Part shown: piece by piece, positions 8,459-16,526 of the stretch
Numbering within the stretch: position 1 is the first letter of the stretch
Layout: every line of letters starts with the position of its first letter
Source: Collinsella aerofaciens
Lineage (GTDB): Bacteria > Actinomycetota > Coriobacteriia > Coriobacteriales > Coriobacteriaceae
Direction of reading: 5' to 3'
Length of the DNA stretch: 64,000 nucleotides
Assembly (NCBI RefSeq): GCF_015558785.1
Contig: NZ_JADMOP010000008.1
Span: forward strand, 1 to 64,000
Notes under the pieces: generated by a model
What the model was told of the DNA's origin: nothing
Databases searched by the model: none
Seen by the model: the letters and a program-made list of their open reading frames with translations, nothing else
Program-made: the position numbers and the translations under genes

Positions 8459-9558
8459 GCGGATGCCTCCTCCTTCTGGCCGAGGCCCTCGGCAATGAGT
8501 TCGTGGAATGTGGAAAGCGGCGTGCGGTCGATGCTACAACGGCCAATGCCGTGCGGAATCACCAGGTCGATGGTTTCGCCGGCGCGCTTCTTGTCGTGGA
8601 GCGCCTCGGCGAAGACGGCATCGGCATCGAGGTCGCAGCGGGTCTTGAGGCCATGGCGGGCGCAGAGCTCCTCAATACGACCGGGCAGTGCGGCATCGCA
8701 GACGCCGTGCAGGGCCGCGGCGCGCGTGATGATGCCCATGCCGATCGACACGCAGTTGCCGTGTCCGAGCTCAAAGTGCTCGCAGGCCTCGACGGCGTGT
8801 CCGGCGCTGTGTCCAAAGTTGAGGAGCTTGCGCTGGTTGGTCTCGCGCTCGTCGGCAACGACCACGGCGCGCTTGATGTCGATATTGCGGGCGATGATGA
8901 GCGCTACGCGCGCCACATCGCGGTTGAGCAGCTCCAGCGTGAGCGGGGTCTTCTCCAGCTCGGCGAAAAGCTCCGGATCGGCAATGACGGCGTGTTTGAT
9001 GACCTCGCCGCAGCCGTCGGCGAACTGCTCGGGCGTGAGGGTGGCAAGGCATCCCACGTCGGCGATAACCACGCTCGGCTGCCAAAAGGCACCGGCGAGA
9101 TTTTTGCCTGCGGCCAGGTCGATGGCCGTCTTGCCGCCCACCGACGAATCCACCATGGCGAGCAGACTCGTGGGGATCTGCACAAACTTGCAGCCGCGCA
9201 TGTAGGTGGCGGCCACAAAGCCCGCCACGTCGCCCACGACGCCGCCGCCGAGTGCCACGATCACGTCGGAGCGCGAAAGCTCGTGCTCGGCCACAAACTC
9301 CAAAATGGCAACATAGGTTTCGGCGCGCTTATGGGCCTCGCCGGCCTCGAAGGTGCAGATGCTCACCTCGTAGCCTGATGCCTCCAGGCTCTGCTTAACG
9401 GGCATCTGGTAGAGCGGGCCCACGTTGGTGTCCGTCACGATGACGGCCTTGGTGCCGCCGGCAGTGGCGCGCACGAGCGGTCCCGCCTGCTCCAGCAAAA
9501 ACGTGCCAACATGCACCTGGTAGGGGCGTGCGGTGTCGATATCGATGGTAATCGCCAT
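8452..9558 (-). CDS. aroB: 3-dehydroquinate synthase
   Basis: An NAD- and metal-dependent enzyme that cyclises DAHP to 3-dehydroquinate, the second step. The protein has 368 residues. The diagnostic run GGGVVGDVAGFVAATYMRG is followed by IPTSLLAMVDSSVGGKTAID, then NFGHSAGHAVEA, and HGNCVSIGMGI supplying metal-binding histidines. The start at 9558 is ATG. The tyrA stop lies 36 bases upstream, and the C-terminus overlaps the aroA start. All expected NAD and metal motifs are present, so function is secure. Confidence 0.97.
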   Translation of the reverse strand: MAITIDIDTARPYQVHVGTFLLEQAGPLVRATAGGTKAVIVTDTNVGPLYQMPVKQSLEASGYEVSICTFEAGEAHKRAETYVAILEFVAEHELSRSDVIVALGGGVVGDVAGFVAATYMRGCKFVQIPTSLLAMVDSSVGGKTAIDLAAGKNLAGAFWQPSVVIADVGCLATLTPEQFADGCGEVIKHAVIADPELFAELEKTPLTLELLNRDVARVALIIARNIDIKRAVVVADERETNQRKLLNFGHSAGHAVEACEHFELGHGNCVSIGMGIITRAAALHGVCDAALPGRIEELCARHGLKTRCDLDADAVFAEALHDKKRAGETIDLVIPHGIGRCSIDRTPLSTFHELIAEGLGQKEEASAC

Positions 9559-9594
9559 AAGCTTCGGTCCTTCCGACCTGGCGTGATAGGTGGT

Positions 9595-10509
9595 CTAGTG
9601 TGAGGCCTCGTCGTCGAGCGCGCGCTTAATGCGGTCGCCCTCGGCAAGGAGATTCTCCAGATAGCGCTGGTCGCGGTCCTTGAGCGCACGGCTGTAGGCG
9701 CCAAGCGACTCGATCAGATGGTCGATCTCGAAGGCGAGTGCGTCGGCGTCGTCGATCATGAGCTCGGACCACATTTGCGGGTTGAGGTGCGCCACGCGGG
9801 TGAGATCGCGGTAGCTACCGGCCGAAAAGCCGTGGTGAACCTGGGCGGTGGGGCTTTTGACGTAGGCGTTGGATACCACGTGCGCAAGCTGGCTCGTGAA
9901 GGCGATGACGCGGTCGTGCTCGGCGGCGCTGGTCACGCTGAACTTGCCAAAGCCCAAGGGGCGCACCATCTCGCGCACCTGGCCCAAAAGCTCCAGCTTG
10001 AGCGCATCGTCCACCGCGGGCGGTACAAGCACGAGCGGCGCGCCCTGGAACAGGTCGGCGCGGGAGTGTGCGTAGCCCGAGTACTGTGTGCCCGCCATGG
10101 GGTGCGCGCCCACAAAGTAAAAGCCGTGCTCGCGGGCAAGCTCAAAGGCGCGCTCGCACACGATGCCCTTGACGCCCACCGTGTCGATCACCACGGGGCC
10201 CATGATGGCCTCGGTGTCGGTGGCGTCGGCGAGTGCCTGGGCATGCGCCTCGAGCCACTCGATGCAGGCCTCGGGGTAGCAAGCCAGGACGATGATGTCG
10301 CATTCGCCGAGCGTCTCGTCGTTGAGCTCGCCGGCGACGGTGCCCATGCTGGCGGCTGTCATGACATCGTCATCGGGGTCCCAGGCCAGCACGCGGACGC
10401 CCGCCTGCGCATAGCCGCGGGCAAAGCTGCCGCCGATGAGGCCCAGGCCCACGATGCCGGCGCACTTGGGGCCGCCCTGGTTAACGCGTGCGTTTCTCAC
10501 CGTGCCCAT
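9595..10509 (-). CDS. tyrA: Prephenate dehydrogenase
   Basis: It oxidatively decarboxylates prephenate to 4-hydroxyphenylpyruvate, the tyrosine branch. The 304-residue protein begins with a Rossmann motif (GIVGLGLIGGSFARGYAQAG). The next acidic residues, AWDPDDD, suggest NAD rather than NADP preference. GAHPMAGTQYSGY carries the substrate-binding histidine, followed by the helical dimer domain. There is no fused chorismate mutase (that activity is in pheA) and no C-terminal ACT domain, so feedback control may rest on aroF and pheA. The ATG at 10509 follows the aroF stop by 3 bases. Confidence 0.95.
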   Translation of the reverse strand: MGTVRNARVNQGGPKCAGIVGLGLIGGSFARGYAQAGVRVLAWDPDDDVMTAASMGTVAGELNDETLGECDIIVLACYPEACIEWLEAHAQALADATDTEAIMGPVVIDTVGVKGIVCERAFELAREHGFYFVGAHPMAGTQYSGYAHSRADLFQGAPLVLVPPAVDDALKLELLGQVREMVRPLGFGKFSVTSAAEHDRVIAFTSQLAHVVSNAYVKSPTAQVHHGFSAGSYRDLTRVAHLNPQMWSELMIDDADALAFEIDHLIESLGAYSRALKDRDQRYLENLLAEGDRIKRALDDEASH

Positions 10510-10512
10510 GGG

Positions 10513-11538
10513 CTACTCCTGAACGGTCTCTTGGCAGACGACCTCGCGGATGGCGCGGATGCGGCGCATGGTATCGTCGAACTGGTCGGGGGTGAGGGCC
10601 TGAGCACCGTCGGACCAAGCGTGGCTCGGGTCGTCGTGGACCTCGATCTCCAGACCGTTGGCGCCGCATGCAGTCGCGGCGAGCGCCATGGGCTCAACAT
10701 AGCGGGTGTAGCCGGTGGCGTGGCTGGGGTCGGCGACGACGGGCAGGTGCGAGAGGTGGTGCAGCACCGGCACGGCGTTGAGGTCGAAGGTGTTGCGGGT
10801 GCGGGTCTCGAAGGTGCGGATGCCGCGCTCGCACAGGATGACGTTGTCGTTGCCCTCGCTCATGATGTACTCGGCTGCCATAAGCAGCTCGTCGACGGTG
10901 CCGGACATACCGCGCTTGAGCAGAATCGGGGTCTTGGTCTTGCCGACCTCCTTGAGCAGGGGGAAGTTCTGGGCGTTGCGGGCGCCGATCTGCATGACGT
11001 CGATCTTCTTGTCCAGGAAGACCTGCACGTCGCGCGGGTCCATGATCTCGGTGACGATCGGCATGTCGAGCTCGGCAGACGCCTCGCACAGCAGATCGAG
11101 GCCGGCGGGACCCATGCCCTGGTAGGCGTAGGGGGAGGTGCGGGGCTTGTAGGCGCCACCGCGTAGCATCGTGGCGCCGGCGGCCTTCACGCGGCGTGCG
11201 ATGCGGATGAGGTTCTCGCCCTCGACGGAGCAGGGACCGGCGATGACCTGGAACTGGTCGCCGCCGATCTTGACGCCGTGACCGCAGTCGATGACGGAGT
11301 CCTCGGGGTGGAACTTGCGGTTGGCGCGCTTGAACGGCTCGGAGACGCGCTGCACGCGCTCGACGACATCCATGGACTCGAGCAGGAACGGGTCGATCTT
11401 GGTCGTATCGCCCACCAGGCCGATAATCGTCTCATTCTCGCCGCGCGAGACATCGGTCTTCAGGCCCTTTTTCTCAATCCAGCTGACGATATGGCCGACG
11501 GCCTCGTCGCTGGCGCTCTGCTTTAAAATTGCAATCAT
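10513..11538 (-). CDS. aroF: 3-deoxy-7-phosphoheptulonate (DAHP) synthase
   Basis: It condenses PEP with erythrose-4-phosphate, the entry and main control step of aromatic synthesis. The 341-residue protein has an N-terminal ferredoxin-like/ACT-like extension of about 70 residues. A KDO8P-synthase-type barrel follows: VIAGPCSVEGENLIRIAR, LRGGAYKPRTSPYAYQG, IGARNAQNFPLLKEVGK, LLKRGMSGTVDELLMAAEY and PVVADPSHATG. The N-terminal domain is known in this branch (as in Thermotoga) to mediate tyrosine/phenylalanine inhibition; that is inferred here. ATG at 11538 is chosen; the in-frame extension to 11586 starts inside a hairpin and is unlikely. It is the first structural gene of the operon, downstream of a putative leader peptide and attenuator. 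Confidence 0.96.
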   Translation of the reverse strand: MIAILKQSASDEAVGHIVSWIEKKGLKTDVSRGENETIIGLVGDTTKIDPFLLESMDVVERVQRVSEPFKRANRKFHPEDSVIDCGHGVKIGGDQFQVIAGPCSVEGENLIRIARRVKAAGATMLRGGAYKPRTSPYAYQGMGPAGLDLLCEASAELDMPIVTEIMDPRDVQVFLDKKIDVMQIGARNAQNFPLLKEVGKTKTPILLKRGMSGTVDELLMAAEYIMSEGNDNVILCERGIRTFETRTRNTFDLNAVPVLHHLSHLPVVADPSHATGYTRYVEPMALAATACGANGLEIEVHDDPSHAWSDGAQALTPDQFDDTMRRIRAIREVVCQETVQE

Positions 11539-11548
11539 GGTGTGCCTC

Positions 11549-11611
11549 TCACCTCGATGGATAACTTTTGCAAAAACGGCCCGCATCGCGAGCCGTGTAT
11601 ATATGGTGCAT
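11549..11611 (-). CDS. Putative 20-residue leader peptide of the aromatic operon
   Basis: Reading the minus strand from ATG at 11611-11609 gives a 20-codon ORF ending in TGA at 11551-11549, only 10 bases before the aroF ATG. The peptide begins MHHIYT and holds Tyr5, Phe13 and Tyr17. A TATAAA lies at 11622-11617, so the predicted transcript start falls at or next to this ATG, and translation would be leaderless. A terminator-like hairpin covers codons 6-12. A ribosome stalled at Tyr5 would sit on the 5' arm of that hairpin and favour read-through into aroF. This is inference from arrangement; such a short ORF could be chance. Confidence 0.45.
   Translation of the reverse strand: MHHIYTARDAGRFCKSYPSR
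11571..11596 (-). terminator. Attenuator-like terminator in the aro leader
   Basis: On the minus strand a 9-bp stem (ACGGCTCGC with GCGGGCCGT, including one G-T pair) encloses a 3-base loop and runs straight into a T tract. It lies between the predicted promoter and aroF, about 33 bases before the aroF start. Placement inside the leader fits conditional termination. Confidence 0.65.
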
Positions 11612-11616
11612 GAGAG

Positions 11617-11622
11617 TTTATA
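11617..11622 (-). promoter_or_regulatory. Candidate -10 element of the aromatic operon
   Basis: TATAAA on the minus strand, within GTATAAAC, ends 5 bases before the leader ATG. An overlapping alternative is TAGTAT at 11620-11625, with TTTAGA 17 bases upstream. The -35 match is poor in both cases. Confidence 0.45.
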
Positions 11623-11701
11623 CTATCTGACTCGCTTTTGCCTTCTAAAGTGGGCCGTTGCGCCGCGTCTTCCTCGGAATTGCAAAGCTTTTTCTTTTAT
11701 T

Positions 11702-11731
11702 TTGATAGCCCGTGGTGCACTTGGGTATAAT
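11702..11731 (+). promoter_or_regulatory. Promoter of tRNA-Arg(CCG)
   Basis: TTGATA at 11702-11707 and TATAAT at 11726-11731 are separated by 18 bases and lie 11 bases before the mature tRNA start. The match is near consensus, so this is a strong promoter candidate, divergent from the aro promoter. Confidence 0.8.
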
Positions 11732-11742
11732 GCCAAACGGTG

Positions 11743-11819
11743 GCCCTATTAGCTCAGGGGATTAGAGCGTCTGCCTCCGGAGCAGAAGGCCGTTGGTTCG
11801 AATCCAACATGGGGCACCA
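11743..11819 (+). tRNA. tRNA-Arg (anticodon CCG)
   Basis: A 77-nt cloverleaf with encoded CCA. The acceptor arms are GCCCTAT and ATGGGGC (one G-T pair), the D stem is GCTC/GAGC, and the anticodon stem TCTGC/GCAGA surrounds loop CTCCGGA with anticodon CCG. The T arm is GTTGG TTCGAAT CCAAC. It decodes CGG. Together with tRNA-Arg(TCT) it brackets the aromatic operon. Confidence 0.96.
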
Positions 11820-11830
11820 TCGAACGTAAG

Positions 11831-11864
11831 ACCGTCCGAACCTCGCATGGTCCGGGCGGTTTTT
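11831..11864 (+). terminator. Terminator after tRNA-Arg(CCG)
   Basis: ACCGTCCG pairs with CGGGCGGT (including a G-T pair) and is followed by TTTT. It closes the tRNA transcript about 12 bases after CCA. Confidence 0.8.
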
Positions 11865-11880
11865 CTTATACCGACGCGAC

Positions 11881-14619
11881 GTGATGGGACGTGGTATGGC
11901 AGCAACGGATATCGAGCGCGGACTCTCGACCGCCGAGGTCGAGGAGCGCATCGCCGCCGGTAAGATCAACCGCAACATGGAGCTCAAGACCAAGTCGGTC
12001 AAAGAGCTCATCATCGAGAACCTCTGCACGCTGTTCAATTTGATCAACGTGATCTTGGCGTTCCTGGTCATTTTGACCGGTTCGTTTAAGAATCTGACGT
12101 TCCTGTTCGTGGTGTTCCTCAATACCGCTATTGGCGTCATCCAGTCCATGCGTTCCAAGAAGATGGTCGATAAGCTCACGCTGTTGACCTCCAAGAAGGC
12201 CATCGCGGTGCGCGACGGCGCCGAGGTGGAGCTCGACCTGGACCAGATCGTGCTCGACGACATCATCCGCCTGGGGCGCGGCGACCAGATTCCCGCTGAT
12301 GCCGTGGTGGTTTCGGGCGAGGCGCTCGTGAACGAGAGCTTGCTGACGGGCGAGAGCGACCTTATCAAGAAACAGCCCGGTTCCGAGCTCATGAGCGGCA
12401 GCTTTATCGACTCGGGTCTGCTGCGCGCCCGCGTGATCCATGTCGGCGCTGACAACTACGTGGCCAAAATTAATAACGAGGCCAAGTACGTCAAAAAGGT
12501 CAATTCCGAGATCATGAACGCGTTTAACGCCATCGTGCGCTTTGCGAGCATCATCATGATCCCGCTCGGTTTGGCGTTGTTTGCCTCGAGTGTGAGCGAG
12601 CTGTGGGATGCCGCGGGAACCCCGGGCGATAGCGCGCTTTCGTGGTGCTTCTCCGAGCTGTTGGCTGGTCATGTGCCTTCGTCGGCGCTGCTGTCCACGG
12701 TGGGCGCCCTGCTGGGCATGATCCCGCAAGGCCTGGTGCTGCTGACCTCGTCGGTGCTCGCCATCGCTACGGTGCGCTTGGCCCGCCGCAAGGTGCTGGC
12801 ACAGCAGCTCTGCTGCATCGAGACGCTCGCTCGCGTCGACGTGCTGTGCCTGGACAAGACGGGCACCATCACGTCGGGCCGCATGGAGGTCGAGGGCACG
12901 TATTCGCTGCCGGTTGAGGGCGTGAGCCTAGGCGCCGGCCCGGACGAGGCGGCCGTTCCCGTCGATACCACGGTGCTCGATTTTGCGCTGGCTAACGTCG
13001 CACGTGCGACTTCGGCCGATGCCAACGAGACCTGCCAGGCGCTGCTCAACTATTACGCCGATCGCCCGGTCGAGGTGTCTGAACCGCTGTCGGTCATTCC
13101 GTTCTCGTCGTCAAAAAAATGGAGTGGCGCTTCGTTTGCGCAGGGCTCCTATGTGATGGGCGCCGCGCAGTTTGTGCTTTCGGAGCGTGTGTTTTCGCAG
13201 GTCGAGAACCGTGTCGCCGAGCTTGCCGATACCTGCCGCGTGCTCGTGGTGGCGCGCGTGGACGGCTTTACGCCCGATGGCGATATGGTGGGAGAGGCCG
13301 AGCCCGTGGGCTTTGTGACCATCCGCGACGAGATTCGTACCTCGGCGGCCGAGACCATCGGCTACTTTAACGAGCAGGGCGTGACCCTCAACGTGATCAG
13401 TGGCGACGACCCGCGTACGGTGTCGTCGATCGCGCGCGTGGTGGGCGTGCCGGGGGCGGACGCTTATGTGGACGCCACGACGCTCGATACGCCGGCCAAG
13501 CTCGATGCCGCAGTGGACCGCTACCATGTCTTTGGTCGTGTGACCCCGCAGCAGAAGCGCGAGCTCGTGCAGGCGCTCAAGCGCCGCGAGCACACCGTGG
13601 CCATGACGGGCGACGGCGTCAACGACGTGCTGGCGCTCAAGGAGGCCGACTGCTCCGTTGCCATGGCGGCCGGCTCCGATGCCGCGCGCAACGTGGCCGA
13701 GATCGTACTCGTCGACAACGACTTTGCCTCGATGCCCGCCGTGGTGGCCGAGGGTCGTCGCTCCATCAACAACCTGCAGCGTTCGGCCTCGCTGTTCCTG
13801 ACCAAGACGCTGTTCTCGATGGGTCTGGCGGCGCTGTGTATCGCGCTGCCGCCGTACCCCTTCGAGCCCATCCAGATGACGCTCATCAACTTCTTCTGCA
13901 TCGGCGCGCCGGGCTTTGTGTTGGGCCTTGAGCCCAACAATGCTCGCGTGAAGGGTGCGTTTTTGACCAAAGTACTCAAGCGTGCACTGCCGGCGTCGAT
14001 TGCGGTCATTTTGGCTGCGGCGCTCGATATCTTTGTGGCGCGCGTGTTTGGCTTTAGCCAGCTCACGCTGTCTACGATGTGCCTGCTTACGTCGTGCGCG
14101 GCGAGCGTCAGTCTGATCTGGCGCATCTCGCAGCCGCTCACACCCTTACGAGTGGTGCTCTTTGTGTTTGTAGTCGCCGGCATCTTGGTGGGCGTTATCG
14201 GATTCCCGGAGCTGCTGTCTATTGCCAACCTGTCGATGGGCCAGATGGTTATCTTGGCTGTCATCGTGGTCTTTACCTGCTCGGTGTTCTTTAAGCTCGC
14301 CACGATGATGGATTCGCTCAAGCCGCGTCGTCGTCATGCCGCAACTGGTTTTGGCCGCGGTGTGCGCGTCCGCCTGGGTCGCGGTGGCGGCAAGGTGAGC
14401 TCGACGGGTTCGACGGCCGAGCGTTTTGCCAAGCGCTTCGCCGCCGACATGGCGCAGCGCCGCGAAGATCGCACCGTTCGCGAGGCCGAGGCCCGCGCGC
14501 TCGAGGGCGTGGCCCAGGCCCAGCCCAAGAAAAAGAGGAGTGCCGGAGCCAAGCGCTCCCGCGTGACGAAGTCCGCCCAAGGCATCAAAGTCTCGATGCC
14601 AAGCAAAAAGAAGAAGTAG
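11881..14619 (+). CDS. HAD-IC family P-type cation ATPase (CtpE-like)
   Basis: An ATP-driven cation pump of about 912 residues in the cytoplasmic membrane. In order: N-terminal GLSTAEVEERI; actuator-domain LTGES at 155-159; membrane-helix motif IPQGLVLLTS at 281-290; phosphorylation site DKTGT at 325-329; hinge MTGDGVNDVLALKEAD near 575-590; then six hydrophobic C-terminal helices. PQGL in place of PEGL is typical of the mycobacterial CtpE branch, which has been linked to calcium uptake, so calcium is the best guess for substrate. After the last helix comes an unusual tail of about 80 residues rich in Lys/Arg, ending PSKKKK. Start codons GTG 11881, ATG 11884 and ATG 11896 all lack a clear ribosome site; a leaderless start near TATACC at 11867 is possible. 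Confidence 0.9.
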   Translation: MMGRGMAATDIERGLSTAEVEERIAAGKINRNMELKTKSVKELIIENLCTLFNLINVILAFLVILTGSFKNLTFLFVVFLNTAIGVIQSMRSKKMVDKLTLLTSKKAIAVRDGAEVELDLDQIVLDDIIRLGRGDQIPADAVVVSGEALVNESLLTGESDLIKKQPGSELMSGSFIDSGLLRARVIHVGADNYVAKINNEAKYVKKVNSEIMNAFNAIVRFASIIMIPLGLALFASSVSELWDAAGTPGDSALSWCFSELLAGHVPSSALLSTVGALLGMIPQGLVLLTSSVLAIATVRLARRKVLAQQLCCIETLARVDVLCLDKTGTITSGRMEVEGTYSLPVEGVSLGAGPDEAAVPVDTTVLDFALANVARATSADANETCQALLNYYADRPVEVSEPLSVIPFSSSKKWSGASFAQGSYVMGAAQFVLSERVFSQVENRVAELADTCRVLVVARVDGFTPDGDMVGEAEPVGFVTIRDEIRTSAAETIGYFNEQGVTLNVISGDDPRTVSSIARVVGVPGADAYVDATTLDTPAKLDAAVDRYHVFGRVTPQQKRELVQALKRREHTVAMTGDGVNDVLALKEADCSVAMAAGSDAARNVAEIVLVDNDFASMPAVVAEGRRSINNLQRSASLFLTKTLFSMGLAALCIALPPYPFEPIQMTLINFFCIGAPGFVLGLEPNNARVKGAFLTKVLKRALPASIAVILAAALDIFVARVFGFSQLTLSTMCLLTSCAASVSLIWRISQPLTPLRVVLFVFVVAGILVGVIGFPELLSIANLSMGQMVILAVIVVFTCSVFFKLATMMDSLKPRRRHAATGFGRGVRVRLGRGGGKVSSTGSTAERFAKRFAADMAQRREDRTVREAEARALEGVAQAQPKKKRSAGAKRSRVTKSAQGIKVSMPSKKKK

Positions 14620-14722
14620 CTACGCGCCCTGGCGATGTTGAATTGGTGCCTTGTTCCTGTGGGGCCGTGGCGATGTTATGCTCTAACCTCGATTGTTTGA
14701 ATTGCTTCGAAAAGAGGATGCC

Positions 14723-15871
14723 GTGATCTGCCCGCATTGCCTTAAGACTATCGAGGACGGCGCCTCGTTCTGCCCCTACTGCAACGCCTATGTGGGTCCG
14801 GGCGATGGTCCCGAGCACACCGAGTTCGTGTTCTGTGAGGGTTGCGGTGCCCGTCTTTCTCCGCATGATCGTACGTGCCCCAAATGCGGACGCCCCGCTC
14901 CGGGTATCCTCTCTGAGGACGCGGCCGCACCCGACCTGGCAGCGGGCCGCACGGCGGGCTTTCCGCGCCTAACGCAAGAGCAGATCGATACCGAGGTGCC
15001 TCATGCGCCGGCCTCTGCCGCTGCGGTGCTTTCGGACGCCGCCGATCCTAACGAGACCTGCGTGCTGCCGGCTTTCGATAAGGATTTCGGTATTCCCAAG
15101 GTCGATATTCCCACGCCGGTTTCCCTGCACGACGATCCTCGAAAACCCAAGCGCAAGGTGCACCCCGACGAGGACGCCTATCACAAGCACAAGCGTCATA
15201 TCCCCAAGCCGCTCGTCGTCATCGCGGTTCTTGCCGTCGTTTGCGGCGGTGCCTATTGGTTCGTGACGGCCGATCCCATGGGCGTTATGCCCGGCTTCTA
15301 TGACCAGTTTGGCCAGGCCGCGCAGACGACCTTCCCTACGCGCCAAAAGGGCGAGGCGACTGAGGACGATACCAAGCAAGACGATTCTGCCGAGGTGGTC
15401 CAGGAAGAAACCGTGCTCACCGATGATCAGCTCTATACCAGGCTCGACGGTCTGTATCAGGCCATCGTGTCCTACGGTGACGAGGACCAGATCGGCGAGG
15501 TCATCGATTCCTTTAACAACGGTTATCTCCGAACGCCGCTGTCCACCCGTCAGGAGCTGTCGCAGAGTGCCTATGCCCTGCGCGACCAGATTAAAAAGAC
15601 GCAAGATGAGCTCAACAACCTTAAGTATCAGGACGATACGGTCTATGCGGACGACATCGCCCACTTAAAGCAGCTTGCCGAGTGGATGTATGAGCGCGTC
15701 GACGTGATTTGCCAGAGCTGGGACATCTCGCTGGCCATTCCCGATGGCGAGTCGATGAGTTCCCACCAAAGCGAGATCCTGGCGCCCATCGCGCAGAGTG
15801 GCAACAGCGCGCTGAACCAGTACGACGCCAATGTGGGTTCCTGGAAGCCGCAGCAGCGTTCCTATAATTAG
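14723..15871 (+). CDS. Double zinc-ribbon, single-pass membrane protein of unknown function
   Basis: A protein of 382 residues that I cannot assign to a pathway. The N-terminus has two rubredoxin-like zinc knuckles: ICPHCLKTIE with SFCPYCNAY, then FCEGCGARL with TCPKCGRP. An acidic, proline-containing cytoplasmic linker follows, then one hydrophobic helix near residues 162-180 (PLVVIAVLAVVCGGAYWF). The remaining 200 residues should be outside the membrane and include a helical region likely to form coiled coil (QSAYALRDQIKKTQDELNN). GTG at 14723 is preferred, with AAAGAGG 5 bases upstream. Its neighbour after the cyclophilin is another protein with a cytoplasmic N-terminal domain and one membrane helix, which hints at a shared envelope role. 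Confidence 0.75.
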   Translation: MICPHCLKTIEDGASFCPYCNAYVGPGDGPEHTEFVFCEGCGARLSPHDRTCPKCGRPAPGILSEDAAAPDLAAGRTAGFPRLTQEQIDTEVPHAPASAAAVLSDAADPNETCVLPAFDKDFGIPKVDIPTPVSLHDDPRKPKRKVHPDEDAYHKHKRHIPKPLVVIAVLAVVCGGAYWFVTADPMGVMPGFYDQFGQAAQTTFPTRQKGEATEDDTKQDDSAEVVQEETVLTDDQLYTRLDGLYQAIVSYGDEDQIGEVIDSFNNGYLRTPLSTRQELSQSAYALRDQIKKTQDELNNLKYQDDTVYADDIAHLKQLAEWMYERVDVICQSWDISLAIPDGESMSSHQSEILAPIAQSGNSALNQYDANVGSWKPQQRSYN

Positions 15872-15903
15872 TTCACCATAGTCGGCATAACCTACGTGCG
15901 CAA

Positions 15904-15933
15904 TTGATGTAAGCGCATGCTTATTGCTACAAT
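15904..15933 (+). promoter_or_regulatory. Promoter upstream of the cyclophilin gene
   Basis: TTGATG at 15904-15909 and TACAAT at 15928-15933 with 18-base spacing, about 40 bases before the start codon. Confidence 0.65.
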
Positions 15934-15972
15934 TCGTACAAATATGCTTTAAACGCACGAGGAAGGAACCAC

Positions 15973-16515
15973 ATGTTTGGTTTTAAGAAAGAGCTCTACA
16001 CGCCTGAGTATCAGCTTGCCGGCGACGAGTGCGCCGTTATCGAGACGTCGAAGGGTACCATCAAGGTCAAGTTTGACGGCGAGGGCGCTCCCATTCATGT
16101 CGCGAACTTCTGCGAGCTTTCCACGATGGGTTTCTATGATGGCCTTAAGTTCCATCGCTATGTGCCCGGCTTTGTCATTCAGGGCGGCGACCCCAATACC
16201 CGCGATATGTCCGGCGCCGACGTCGCTGCCGGTCTTGAGGGCCCCGACGGCATGCCCGGTACCGGTGGCCCCGGCTACTGCATCAAGGGCGAGTTTGCCA
16301 CCAATCCGCGCAACAGCCATGTCGATGGCGCTCTTGCCATGGCACGCTCCATGGATCCCGATTCCGCGGGTTCGCAGTTCTACTTCTGCTTGGGTGCCCA
16401 GCATAACCTCGATTCCGGTTACACCGTCTTTGGTACCACGGTCGAGGGTCTCGATGTGATTTCGCAGCTGCGTGCCGGCGACGAGATCGTCCATGTCGAG
16501 ATCGTTCACGAGTAA
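15973..16515 (+). CDS. Cyclophilin-type peptidyl-prolyl cis-trans isomerase
   Basis: It catalyses cis-trans isomerisation of proline peptide bonds during protein folding. The protein has 180 residues with no signal peptide, so it is cytoplasmic. The cyclophilin core is clear: FHRYVPGFVIQGGDP contains the catalytic Arg, and GSQFYFCLGAQHNLDSGYTV and FGTTVEGLDVISQL follow. A short N-terminal extension of about 20 residues precedes the fold. ATG at 15973 has GGAAGGA just upstream. The TPR membrane protein starts 11 bases after its stop, so the two are co-transcribed. Client proteins are unknown. Confidence 0.95.
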   Translation: MFGFKKELYTPEYQLAGDECAVIETSKGTIKVKFDGEGAPIHVANFCELSTMGFYDGLKFHRYVPGFVIQGGDPNTRDMSGADVAAGLEGPDGMPGTGGPGYCIKGEFATNPRNSHVDGALAMARSMDPDSAGSQFYFCLGAQHNLDSGYTVFGTTVEGLDVISQLRAGDEIVHVEIVHE

Positions 16516-16526
16516 AGGGGATTTCC

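Noticed and set aside
4556..11166. Long plus-strand open frames opposite the aromatic operon (443 and 482 codons)
   Set aside because: They overlap pheA, tyrA and aroF in antisense and have no domain signal.
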